A DNA stretch of 7,659 bases from Phycisphaerae bacterium (GCA_030613765.1 JAUWLI010000135.1:1-7659); one strand, 5' to 3'. Positions 1 to 6,403 are shown, counted from the stretch's first letter. Translations and numbers: made by a program. Notes: generated by a model from the sequence alone, not told the origin.

Positions 1-1557
1 ATATATTCGATTGAGGATTTAGCTCAGCTTATATATGACCTCAAGTGCAGTAATCCAGGTGTTAAGGTTTCTGTAAAGCTGGTTGCCGAAGTTGGTGTTG
101 GAACGATCGCTGCAGGTGTTGCCAAGGGTAATGCCGATGAAGTTCTCATTAGCGGCCATGATGGCGGTACCGGAGCAAGTCCTCTTTCTTCAATTAAACA
201 TACCGGCTGTCCATGGGAGCTTGGTCTGGCCGAGACCCAGCAGGTACTGGTAATGAATGGCCTGCGAGACCGAATCAGGGTTCAGGCCGATGGGCAGATG
301 AAGACCGGCAGGGATGTTGTCATCGCAGCTTTATTAGGGGCTGAACAATTTGGCTTCGGAACGGCCGCGCTTGTAGCGCTGGGCTGTACATTGTTAAGAA
401 AGTGTCATGAAGGAGCTTGTCCGTTTGGAATCGGAACACAGGATACAGAACTGCGAAAGAGATTCGCCGGCAAACCTGAATACATCGAACGGTTTATGTA
501 TTTTGTGGCAGAGGAAGTACGGCAGATTATGGCTAAGCTGGGCTTTAGAAAATTTGAAGAGATGGTTGGCAGAGTAGATCGGCTAAAAATGCATGAAGCT
601 ATTGACCACTGGAAAACCCAAGGATTGGATTTCTCGGCGATATTCCATCAGCCAAATACAGATAACGGCAAAGCTATACGGCAAACCTGTCAACAACCCA
701 ACAAGCTCGATGACCATATTGACTGGCAAATTATCGAGAAAGCAAAACCTGCCATTGAAGAAAAAATCAAAACCATAATCGAATTACCGATTCACAACAC
801 AAACAGAACAGCAGGCGCTATCCTGAGCAATCGCATAGTTAACCAACATGGCCCAAAAGGACTGCCTGACAATACTCTTGAAATTGTTTTTCGGGGTTCG
901 GCTGGACAAAGCTTTGGCGCCTTTTTGGCCCCCGGGGTAACTCTGAAGCTAATCGGTGAGAGCAACGATTATTTAGGCAAAGGTCTTTCGGGAGGCAGAA
1001 TTGTTGTTAAAACACCGGATGAATCGCCGTTTATAGCTCATGAGAATATTATTGTGGGCAATACGCTGCTCTATGGTGCTACGCAAGGCGAAGTATTTAT
1101 CAATGGCATGGCCGGTGAAAGGTTCTGTGTCCGTAACAGTGGGGCAACTGTAGTTGTTGAAGGTCTCGGTGACCATGGATGTGAATATATGACGGGAGGA
1201 ACGGTTGTCGTCCTTGGTAAAACAGGTTGCAATTTTGCTGCAGGTATGAGTGGCGGGCTTGCTTATGTGCTCGATGAAGTACAGTTGTTCGATACGATGT
1301 GTAACCTTGATATGGTTGAGTTGGAAAGTATCTGGAAAGAAGAGGACAAGAGCCTATTGTATGATTTGATTCAGCAACATCTAAAATGGACCAAAAGTGC
1401 ACGTGCACAATACATTTTGGATGCATGGCCGGACATGGTCGGCAGATTTGTAAAGGTTGTCCCGATAGATTATCGCAAGGCACTTGAAAAAATGCGCGCT
1501 GCTGAGCAACGAGATACGGAAACTACACCTGCAACAGAGGAGGTGTTCCGTGGGTGA
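1..1557 (+). CDS. gltB: Glutamate synthase (NADPH) large subunit, C-terminal third (5' truncated by window edge)
   Basis: The reading frame is open from base 1 and codes for the last 518 residues of a protein that is normally about 1500 residues long. GltB is the alpha subunit of bacterial glutamate synthase. It releases ammonia from glutamine in an N-terminal domain (not in the window) and adds it to 2-oxoglutarate at an FMN site. Visible here is the end of the FMN/synthase barrel, with the signature EVGVGTIAAGVAKG followed by SGHDGGTGASP (about residues 28-60). Next come the three cysteines of the 3Fe-4S cluster in the spacing C-x5-C-x4-C (codons at 385, 403 and 418). The C-terminal GXGXG beta-helix domain covers about residues 265-480, with repeated Gly motifs such as GSAGQSFGAF and GLSGGRIVV. 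No frameshift or key-residue loss is seen. The stop overlaps the start of gltD by 8 bases, so translation is probably coupled. The identification is very secure; the start lies outside the window. Confidence 0.97.
   Translation: MYSIEDLAQLIYDLKCSNPGVKVSVKLVAEVGVGTIAAGVAKGNADEVLISGHDGGTGASPLSSIKHTGCPWELGLAETQQVLVMNGLRDRIRVQADGQMKTGRDVVIAALLGAEQFGFGTAALVALGCTLLRKCHEGACPFGIGTQDTELRKRFAGKPEYIERFMYFVAEEVRQIMAKLGFRKFEEMVGRVDRLKMHEAIDHWKTQGLDFSAIFHQPNTDNGKAIRQTCQQPNKLDDHIDWQIIEKAKPAIEEKIKTIIELPIHNTNRTAGAILSNRIVNQHGPKGLPDNTLEIVFRGSAGQSFGAFLAPGVTLKLIGESNDYLGKGLSGGRIVVKTPDESPFIAHENIIVGNTLLYGATQGEVFINGMAGERFCVRNSGATVVVEGLGDHGCEYMTGGTVVVLGKTGCNFAAGMSGGLAYVLDEVQLFDTMCNLDMVELESIWKEEDKSLLYDLIQQHLKWTKSARAQYILDAWPDMVGRFVKVVPIDYRKALEKMRAAEQRDTETTPATEEVFRG
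1536..1543 (+). promoter_or_regulatory. Ribosome binding site of gltD
   Basis: AGAGGAGG lies inside the end of gltB, six bases before GTG at 1550. It decides the start of gltD. The open frame runs further upstream to an ATG at 1484, but the residues coded there do not look like GltD, whereas the protein from 1550 begins MGEPKAF, as GltD proteins typically do. Confidence 0.85.
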
Positions 1558-2977
1558 GCCAAAAGCTTTTGTAAAATACAAACGCCGGGAAATTGCGCGT
1601 CGACCAATTGAGGAAAGAATACATGACTTTACTGAACTTGACCTGCCGCTTACGCCTGACGAGATATACCGGCAGGCGGCAAGATGTATGGATTGTGGAA
1701 TACCATTTTGTCACGGTGTAGGCTGTCCGCTTGAAAATTCCATACCTGACATAAATGAACTTGTATATAAAAACCATTGGCAACAGGCCTGTGAGATGCT
1801 TCATTCAGCTAACAATTTCCCTGAAATTACCGGCAGGGTCTGTCCCGCTCCATGTGAGGCGGCATGCACTCTTTCTGTCAATGATGAGCCTGTCCTTATT
1901 AAACACATTGAATTTCAGATAGTCGAACGCGGATTTGAACAAGGCTGGATCAAGCCGATGCCCGCTTCTATTAAAACAGGCAAACGTGTTGCTGTAGTAG
2001 GCTCCGGCCCTGCCGGGCTTGCTGCAGCACAACAGTTGGCGCGGGCGGGACATGATGTGGTTGTTTTTGAGAAAAACGAGCAGCCGGGCGGACTGATGCG
2101 ATATGGAATTCCGGATTTTAAGCTTGAAAAACGTATTATTGACCGAAGACTCAAGCAACTGACTGCTGAGGGTGTTGAGTTTCAAACCGGCGTGAATGTG
2201 GGAGAAGATATTTCTGCACGCTATCTACAAAAGATGTTCGATTGTGTTTGTCTGACGATGGGGACTGGCAAGCCCCGCGACCTCAACATACCTGGTAGGG
2301 GTTATGAAAATATTTTGTTTGCAATGGATTACCTAACAACGCAGAACAGACTCAATACAGATAAACCAATTGAGCAAAGCCGTGTTATTACAGCCAGAGA
2401 CAAAGTTGTCGTGGTAGTAGGGGGGGGGGATACGGGCAGTGACTGCGTCGGAACTGCCCGTCGCCAGGGAGCTAAAAAAATATATCAGTTGGAAATCCTG
2501 CCTAAACCACCCCAGACTCGACCACCTGATACTCCCTGGCCTATGTGGCCCCGAATTATGAGGACATCTTCATCACACGAAGAAGGCTGCGAAAGAAAAT
2601 GGTCTGTGTATACTAAAAAGTTTTCAGGGGGTGCAGGAATCCATGCTGAGAAATTGCATGGTTGCCAGGTGGAATGGATAAAGAAATCAGATGATTGGAA
2701 GATGAAAGAAATAGCAGGCACCGATTTCACTCTTGAGGTTGACCTGGTGCTTTTGGCACTTGGTTTTCTGCACGTTGTACACGAAGGATTAATAAAAGAT
2801 TTGGGATTACGGCTTGATGGACAAAGCAACGTAGCGGTAGATAATTACCAAACAAGCCAACCCTGGGTATTTGCTGCCGGTGACGCGGTAAGTGGAGCTT
2901 CGTTAGTAGTGCACGCTATTAATAGTGGACGCCGGGCTGCAACAGCCATTGACCAATGGTTAAAAACACAAAATTAA
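1550..2977 (+). CDS. gltD: Glutamate synthase (NADPH) small subunit
   Basis: This is the 475-residue beta subunit of glutamate synthase, normal length for the family. It takes electrons from NADPH through FAD and passes them via iron-sulfur clusters to the GltB FMN site. The N-terminal Fe-S domain carries cysteines C46, C49, C54 and C59, then C98, C102 and C106. The FAD-binding glycine motif GSGPAG is at 151-156, followed by EKNEQPGGLMRYGIPDFK. The NADPH-binding motif GGGDTGSDCVGTARR begins at 291. The C-terminal FAD motif FAAGDAVSGASLVVHAINSG is at about 441-460. The start is GTG at 1550, chosen for the strong upstream AGAGGAGG and the family-typical N terminus. It overlaps gltB by 8 bases and is followed 12 bases later by the nadE remnant, so all three were probably one transcript. 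Codons 291-293 and the first base of 294 form an uninterrupted run of ten G. The frame is intact here. Confidence 0.96.
   Translation: MGEPKAFVKYKRREIARRPIEERIHDFTELDLPLTPDEIYRQAARCMDCGIPFCHGVGCPLENSIPDINELVYKNHWQQACEMLHSANNFPEITGRVCPAPCEAACTLSVNDEPVLIKHIEFQIVERGFEQGWIKPMPASIKTGKRVAVVGSGPAGLAAAQQLARAGHDVVVFEKNEQPGGLMRYGIPDFKLEKRIIDRRLKQLTAEGVEFQTGVNVGEDISARYLQKMFDCVCLTMGTGKPRDLNIPGRGYENILFAMDYLTTQNRLNTDKPIEQSRVITARDKVVVVVGGGDTGSDCVGTARRQGAKKIYQLEILPKPPQTRPPDTPWPMWPRIMRTSSSHEEGCERKWSVYTKKFSGGAGIHAEKLHGCQVEWIKKSDDWKMKEIAGTDFTLEVDLVLLALGFLHVVHEGLIKDLGLRLDGQSNVAVDNYQTSQPWVFAAGDAVSGASLVVHAINSGRRAATAIDQWLKTQN
2420..2429 (+). repeat. Ten-G homopolymer inside gltD
   Basis: There are ten consecutive G bases, read as GGG GGG GGG GAT (Gly-Gly-Gly-Asp) at the glycine motif of the NADPH-binding domain. 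In the form given the frame is intact. Gain or loss of one base would shift the frame and remove the last 180 or so residues, so this is a potential slippage site or a sequencing-error risk. Confidence 0.9.
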
Positions 2978-2982
2978 GAGGA
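2976..2982 (+). promoter_or_regulatory. Ribosome binding site of nadE remnant
   Basis: AAGAGGA overlaps the gltD stop codon and lies seven bases before TTG at 2990. It supports TTG as the original start: the protein from there begins MRIALAQIDASVGD, which is the expected first strand of the nitrilase-type domain. Confidence 0.6.
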
Positions 2983-2989
2983 AATAGTT

Positions 2990-3505
2990 TTGCGTATAGC
3001 ATTGGCACAAATTGATGCTTCAGTAGGTGATATCAAGGGAAATACTACAAAAATACAACGTCTTTGCGGCCAAGCTCTTGAACTCGGCGCAGACGTTGTG
3101 GTATTTCCTGAAATGGCTGTATGCGGCTATTCACCTGAAGATCTGTTGTTGAAAAAACAGTTTTTGAATGACAATCGCCTGGCTGTTGAGCACTTGGCAA
3201 GATATTCACTTTAAACGATCATCGTTGTCGGCTTTGCTGAAACAGATGGTGAGCAATGTTTCAACTCTGCTGTAGTATTGGAAAAGGGTGAAATAAAAAA
3301 GATTTATCGTAAGACCCTTTTGCTAAATTATGGTGTGTTCGATGAGCGAAGATATTTTAAACCCGGCAACAAGCCTGTTGTTGTCGAGATTAAGGGGATA
3401 AAGATAATACTTACGATTTGTGAAGATATATGGCAGCTCGAATTGCTTGACGAACTCATAAAAGATTGCTCCAATAGCGATATAAAACAGAAGGCATGTT
3501 TTTAG
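2990..3505 (+). pseudogene. nadE: Broken glutamine-dependent NAD+ synthetase, glutaminase-domain fragment
   Basis: The intact enzyme (about 540-650 residues in this family) amidates nicotinic-acid adenine dinucleotide to NAD+, using ammonia released from glutamine by an N-terminal nitrilase-like domain. Here only about 160 recognisable N-terminal residues remain. The start is TTG at 2990. VVFPEMAVCGYSPEDLLL carries the catalytic Glu (E41). A TAA at 3212-3214 (codon 75) interrupts the gene. The same frame then continues with IIVVGFAETDG, YRKTLLLNYGVFDERRYF (catalytic Lys, codon 108) and ILTICEDIW (catalytic Cys, codon 144), ending at TAG 3503-3505 after a tail that no longer matches. Because both halves share one frame, the break is a nonsense change, not a frameshift; one T-to-A change would restore Lys. 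The rest of the glutaminase domain and the whole ATP-binding synthetase domain, including its SGGxDS motif, are absent. The 12-base gap to gltD suggests it was the last gene of the gltBD operon. A functional short glutaminase is unlikely. Confidence 0.88.
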
Positions 3506-3604
3506 CGGGGTAAACGTAATTTTTAGCCATAAAAAGGCACAAAATGCACAAAAGACAACATAAAATGACCAAAAAAGTGCTTTATTTGGGCACTGACGAA
3601 CACA

Positions 3605-3644
3605 GACTTTTTACCACGGACTAACGCGGACTTTTTACCACGGA
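3605..3644 (+). repeat. Two exact 16-base direct repeats (GACTTTTTACCACGGA)
   Basis: The copies are at 3605-3620 and 3629-3644, with an 8-base spacer CTAACGCG, giving a 24-base period. ACCACGGA units of this kind recur as dispersed intergenic repeats in various bacterial genomes, in my memory including planctomycetes. No transposase is attached. Confidence 0.75.
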
Positions 3645-3666
3645 TTGCAGGCGGCGGAAGACACCA

Positions 3667-3691
3667 GTGAGATAACGTTTCACTATCTCAC
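3667..3691. repeat. Perfect 8-bp inverted repeat (hairpin)
   Basis: GTGAGATA (3667-3674) and TATCTCAC (3684-3691) are exact inverted copies around a 9-base spacer ACGTTTCAC. No T-run follows on the plus strand, and the minus-strand exit is not T-rich either, so a terminator is not supported. It could be an operator-like site or part of a dispersed repeat element. Confidence 0.6.
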
Positions 3692-3730
3692 GGAGCAGGC
3701 GGGGTGAACCGGGAATTGCGAGTATTTTTC

Positions 3731-3758
3731 TTGACGTGGGCGGCAGAGGACATATAAT
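3731..3758 (+). promoter_or_regulatory. Near-consensus sigma-70-type promoter with no intact gene downstream
   Basis: The -35 box TTGACG is at 3731-3736 and the -10 box TATAAT at 3753-3758, with a 16-base spacer. The match is five of six and six of six bases. The predicted transcript would start near 3765. The first sequence transcribed can form a 6-bp hairpin, CTTCAC (3767-3772) with GTGAAG (3788-3793). Downstream lie only a 24-codon frame without a ribosome binding site (3775-3849) and the LamG remnant. It is either a leftover promoter of a lost gene or the promoter of a small RNA. Confidence 0.55.
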
Positions 3759-3887
3759 TATTGCATCTTCACTGATGGAGTTAAGCTGTGAAGGGAGAAA
3801 ACAGGTTGGAGTCTCACAAAACAATAAATACGGGTTTCTTTTGTATTAACAAGGGGCACCGCTCTCTCCTCCTCCAGCAGGCCGTAA

Positions 3888-4205
3888 GGCCCAAAAACGC
3901 ACAAACAACTGGACGTAAGAGTTGGCGACCACAGTGAAAGCAATATCATAACTTTGGGTACTTTAGTCTGGTATCATATAGCACTGACCTGGAACAGCGG
4001 CAGCTATGTGGTGTATCTAAACGGCTCTGTGGTTGCTGCGGGAGCATACGGCGGCCTGACCAGCTTGCCCTCGACGGTAGATATCGGTAATAACGGCGGT
4101 TCTTATAAGCAGTCCTTCCACGGCCTTATGGATGATGTGCAGGTCTACGACAAGAGTTTATCTAATGCTGACATCCAACAACTTTATCAGGATGTCGCTA
4201 ATTAA
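3888..4205 (+). pseudogene. C-terminal remnant of a LamG/concanavalin A-like domain protein
   Basis: The frame is open for 105 codons between a TAA at 3885 and a TAA at 4203. From about 3910 it reads like the second half of a LamG-like jelly-roll domain. WYHIALTWNSGSYVVYLNG is the typical central strand pair, TVDIGNNGGSYKQSFHG follows, and GLMDDVQVYDKSLSNADIQQL is the typical end of the domain (G.iDdv.iy...L...ei..ly). Such domains usually sit in large secreted or cell-surface proteins and bind carbohydrate or protein ligands. The first half of the domain, the signal peptide and all upstream domains are missing, and no ATG or GTG with a ribosome binding site opens the frame. The first in-frame candidate start is TTG at 3954, inside the domain. 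I therefore treat it as a truncated relic, although a short expressed protein from the promoter at 3731 cannot be excluded. Confidence 0.7.
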
Positions 4206-4259
4206 GCCTGGTAAGAAGAAAGTATTTGGTGCCTTGGTACAAGTGTTTGGTGGGCTTTA

Positions 4260-4278
4260 TCCCCTCCATAAAGGGGGA
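4260..4278. terminator. Possible terminator-like hairpin between the LamG remnant and tRNA-Cys
   Basis: CCCCT (4261-4265) pairs with AGGGG (4272-4276) around a 6-base loop. The plus-strand exit is GAATTTAG, only weakly T-rich. It sits between converging units (LamG remnant on plus, tRNA on minus), where a bidirectional terminator would make sense. CCCC...AGGGGG hairpins also occur as dispersed intergenic repeats. Confidence 0.35.
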
Positions 4279-4351
4279 ATTTAGAATTGACGTTGGACAT
4301 TAAGCAGCAAACAAGTCCAAATTTCGTCGGCAGTCATGGGGATAAAATAAC

Positions 4352-4425
4352 AGGCGGCGGCCGGATTCGAACCGGCGAATAACGGTTTTGCAAACCGTCG
4401 CCTTAGGCCTCTTGGCTACGCCGCC
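4352..4425 (-). tRNA. tRNA-Cys (anticodon GCA)
   Basis: A full cloverleaf can be drawn on the minus strand, 74 bases long. The acceptor stem pairs GGCGGCG with CGCCGCC, the D stem GCC with GGC, and the anticodon stem ACGGT with ACCGT around the loop TTGCAAA, with GCA in the middle. The variable loop is TATTC, and the T stem GCCGG/CCGGC encloses TTCGAAT. The discriminator base is U, the known identity base for cysteine tRNAs, which agrees with the anticodon. The 3' CCA is not encoded (the next bases are GTT), so the cell must add it with a CCA-adding enzyme. A good promoter lies 19 bases upstream of its 5' end. Confidence 0.96.
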
Positions 4426-4444
4426 ACATTACGAATTTTTGCAC

Positions 4445-4473
4445 ATTTTACCCGTAATTGGCTTTTTTTGCAA
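4445..4473 (-). promoter_or_regulatory. Promoter of tRNA-Cys
   Basis: On the minus strand the -35 box TTGCAA (4468-4473) and -10 box TAAAAT (4445-4450) are 17 bases apart. The -10 box ends 19 bases before the tRNA 5' end at 4425, leaving room for a short leader that RNase P would remove. Confidence 0.7.
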
Positions 4474-4722
4474 TAGAGCAAATATCATTTTTCTCAGGCC
4501 TAATCGTAGTTTTTGGCAATATTTTTACCGGTTAAAGCGTCCAATCTTATGCTGAAAGGCTAATGTTAGTGATGTGGATTGTCTGAGATGATTCGCATAT
4601 AGAGTGATGAATTTGCGGCTATTATAGGAACCTCTTGCTGTAAACCAGCGAGAAGAATCCAAAATTGATAGCGTTGCGGGGCTCTCGGCCGAATTCATCT
4701 TTTCTTTTGTAACCTTTTATAG
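4474..4722. other. Intergenic region between divergent tRNA-Cys and the efflux operon
   Basis: No gene is seen here. The only structure noted is an inverted repeat TCTTGCTG (4633-4640) and CAGCGAGA (4646-4653) with one G-T pair and a 5-base loop, not followed by a T-run. It could be an operator or part of the efflux operon control region, but nothing identifies a regulator. Confidence 0.4.
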
Positions 4723-4728
4723 TATAAT
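4723..4728 (+). promoter_or_regulatory. -10 box of the efflux operon promoter
   Basis: A perfect TATAAT lies at 4723-4728. At the usual 17-base distance there is only TTTTCT (4700-4705), a weak -35 match, so the promoter may need an activator or another sigma factor. The box overlaps the ATG at 4727. If it is used, transcription starts near 4735, and that ATG cannot be the translation start. Confidence 0.5.
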
Positions 4729-4774
4729 GGAATATCTACGAATGGATTGGATTTTTTGTAAGTGGGGACTGTTT

Positions 4775-4784
4775 CGGAGTAGGG
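4775..4784 (+). promoter_or_regulatory. Ribosome binding site of the TolC-like gene
   Basis: CGGAGTAGGG contains GGAG ten bases and AGGG five bases before ATG 4790. This favours 4790 over the in-frame ATGs at 4727 and 4742, which have no purine-rich site at the right distance. Confidence 0.5.
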
Positions 4785-4789
4785 TTCTT

Positions 4790-6403
4790 ATGTTTTTTAA
4801 GTTTCGGCCAATTACATCATTATACTGGGGGCTGGGCATTGCTGTAATCTTTTGTATAGTCGGTGGTTGCAGCCGTGAGCACTACAAAGCCGAAGCTGAT
4901 AAAGAAGTATATAATATCATCGATGGCAAATGGCGGGATAGCTTCGGTTCAAAGGTCAATTATACGATTAGTGACTTGCCCGCGTCGCCGAATGACGTGC
5001 AGATTGAAAATGCAGTGCCGCCCACGGGTGTCATAACTCTTGCGCAAGCTGTCGCCATGGCTACCGCCCACAATCGCCAGTATCAAAGCCAAAAGGAACA
5101 GCTCTACCTGAAGGCGCTCGATTTGACACTTGTCCGACATCAATTCGCAAAGCAATGGTTTGGGACTTTTGACACACAATACGTTAGAGACAGCGAAGAT
5201 GAAGAAGTAAGTTATGATGCCGGAGTAGGTTTTAGCCAACTTTTGGCCGATGGAGCAGTAGTAAGCACCAGTATAGCGCTGGATTGGGCGCGTTTTCTTA
5301 CCGGCGATCCTCAGACTTCACTTGGTTCGGTTCTGAGCGCCAGCATAACGCAGCCGCTGCTGAGAGGTCGTGGTCGCGAGGTCGTCAAGGAGAAACTGAC
5401 CCAGGCTGAGCGGGATGTTTTATATCAGATACGCTCGTTCAACCGCTTTCGTAAAACGTTTGTGGTTTCGATAATAACTGATTATTACAGGGTTTTGCAG
5501 CTAAGGGATGTCGCGACCAACGCAGAAAACAATTGGAAAAGGAAAGAACAATTGAGAGAACGTTTAGAGATGGAAGCCGACGAGGGGCAGACCGCGCGTT
5601 TCCTGGTCGATCAGGCCGAACAGAGCGAACTGAGTGCACGGGATAGCTGGGTCCGTGCCATGCGAAGCTATGAACAGCAGCTTGATGAGTTCAAAATCAG
5701 GCTGTCTTTGCCAACCAGCGCTAATGTAAAGTTGGACGAGAATGAGTTGAAAGCCTTGTTGGAAAAGGGTATAATTGAGCATGATTATACATTGGGAGCG
5801 GCGATTGAAACGGCTTTGCTTTGGCGCCTCGACTTAGCTAACAGTAGAGATGGGGTTGATGATGCGACCCGTAAAGTGATAGTCGCTGTTGATGGTCTTG
5901 GTACACAGTTGGATCTGATTGGCAGCGCCGGTGTAGATTCGACTGAAAGAACCGACTTTACCAGATTGCGATTTCATGAGGGCACCTACAGCCTGGGTTT
6001 GCGAGCTGATTTGCCTTTAGATCGGAAAACCGAACGCAATGCTTATCGTGAGGCCCTGATAGCGTTAGATCAGCAGCAACGGCAGTTTGATAATGATAGG
6101 GACAACGTGGAATTGGATGTTCGTGAGGCGCATCGTAGACTGCAGCAGGAAGCGAAATCGTACGGTACTCAATATTTATCCATGGAGTTGGCTAGGAAAC
6201 GGGTTGATGTTTCTCCATTGCTATGGGAAGCAGGGCGATTGAACGCCCGTGATTTAATCGAGTCACAGGATGCACTATTGGAAGCGCAGAACAGTCTAAC
6301 GGCTGCCTTAGTGGCCCATTTAATAGCAAAGTTGAACTTTTTCCAGGACGTTGGCTTTTTGCAGGTCAGGCCGGACGGAATGTGGGAGCAAAGGATACAA
6401 TGA
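4790..6403 (+). CDS. TolC-like outer membrane efflux lipoprotein
   Basis: From ATG 4790 this gene codes for 537 residues, slightly longer than typical TolC-family proteins. It should form the trimeric outer-membrane channel of a tripartite export pump. The N terminus has a basic start (MFFKFR), a hydrophobic stretch and the lipobox-like IVGGC at residues 23-27, so it is probably a lipoprotein attached at C27, as in OprM-type channels. Two outer-membrane-efflux repeats follow. The first starts at ITLAQAVAMATAHNRQYQSQ (about residue 80) and includes the family motif ASITQPLLRGRGREV (about 182-196) between beta strands. The second spans about 350-530, with long helices rich in Q, R, E and A ending in SLTAALVAHLIAKLNFFQDVG. 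The frame is also open from ATG 4727 (558 residues), but that ATG overlaps a TATAAT box and lacks a ribosome binding site. The stop overlaps the next start as ATGA. The family is clear; the substrate is not. Confidence 0.9.
   Translation: MFFKFRPITSLYWGLGIAVIFCIVGGCSREHYKAEADKEVYNIIDGKWRDSFGSKVNYTISDLPASPNDVQIENAVPPTGVITLAQAVAMATAHNRQYQSQKEQLYLKALDLTLVRHQFAKQWFGTFDTQYVRDSEDEEVSYDAGVGFSQLLADGAVVSTSIALDWARFLTGDPQTSLGSVLSASITQPLLRGRGREVVKEKLTQAERDVLYQIRSFNRFRKTFVVSIITDYYRVLQLRDVATNAENNWKRKEQLRERLEMEADEGQTARFLVDQAEQSELSARDSWVRAMRSYEQQLDEFKIRLSLPTSANVKLDENELKALLEKGIIEHDYTLGAAIETALLWRLDLANSRDGVDDATRKVIVAVDGLGTQLDLIGSAGVDSTERTDFTRLRFHEGTYSLGLRADLPLDRKTERNAYREALIALDQQQRQFDNDRDNVELDVREAHRRLQQEAKSYGTQYLSMELARKRVDVSPLLWEAGRLNARDLIESQDALLEAQNSLTAALVAHLIAKLNFFQDVGFLQVRPDGMWEQRIQ

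Larger units (their letters stand above)
3506..3887. other. Gene-free, apparently rearranged intergenic stretch
   Basis: No protein-coding frame here shows recognisable family motifs. The first 70 bases are A-rich with short GCACAAAA direct repeats (3537-3544 and 3546-3553). These are followed by a 16-base direct repeat, a perfect hairpin, a near-consensus promoter and a G+C-rich segment around 3851-3892. Two minus-strand open frames of about 60-70 codons (3621-3824 and 3758-3949) overlap each other in different frames and lack recognisable domains or ribosome binding sites. The left edge coincides with the loss of nadE homology and the right edge with the start of a truncated LamG-like frame. 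I therefore read it as the scar of one or more deletions or insertions. That reading is inference. Confidence 0.55.

Noticed and set aside
973..1483. Minus-strand open frames inside gltB (973-1176 and 1100-1483)
   Set aside because: They lie wholly opposite a well-conserved gltB sequence, in overlapping frames, with no recognisable domain or ribosome binding site.
1523..2829. Minus-strand open frames inside gltD (1523-1804, 1805-2185, 1915-2154, 2485-2829)
   Set aside because: All are opposite the conserved GltD motifs; their translations are rich in Ser, Pro and Cys and show no family pattern.
2990..3505. Programmed frameshift or two separate small genes instead of a nadE pseudogene
   Set aside because: Both parts are in the same frame and match neighbouring parts of one domain, so a simple nonsense codon explains it. 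No ribosome binding site supports a second start.
3530..3644. CRISPR-like array
   Set aside because: The repeats are 8 and 16 bases with 1- and 8-base gaps and only two copies each; there are no cas genes.
3775..3849. Small 24-codon plus-strand frame after the orphan promoter
   Set aside because: There is no ribosome binding site before the ATG and its start falls in the loop of a predicted hairpin. Such short frames occur by chance.
3621..3949. Two minus-strand open frames in the gene-free region (3621-3824 and 3758-3949)
   Set aside because: They overlap each other in different frames, lack start signals and show no recognisable domain. One contains a short basic helix-like end, but this is not enough to call a gene.
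4949..5782. Minus-strand open frames inside the TolC-like gene (4949-5239, 5439-5639, 5564-5782)
   Set aside because: They are opposite a continuous TolC-family coding sequence and have no own signals.
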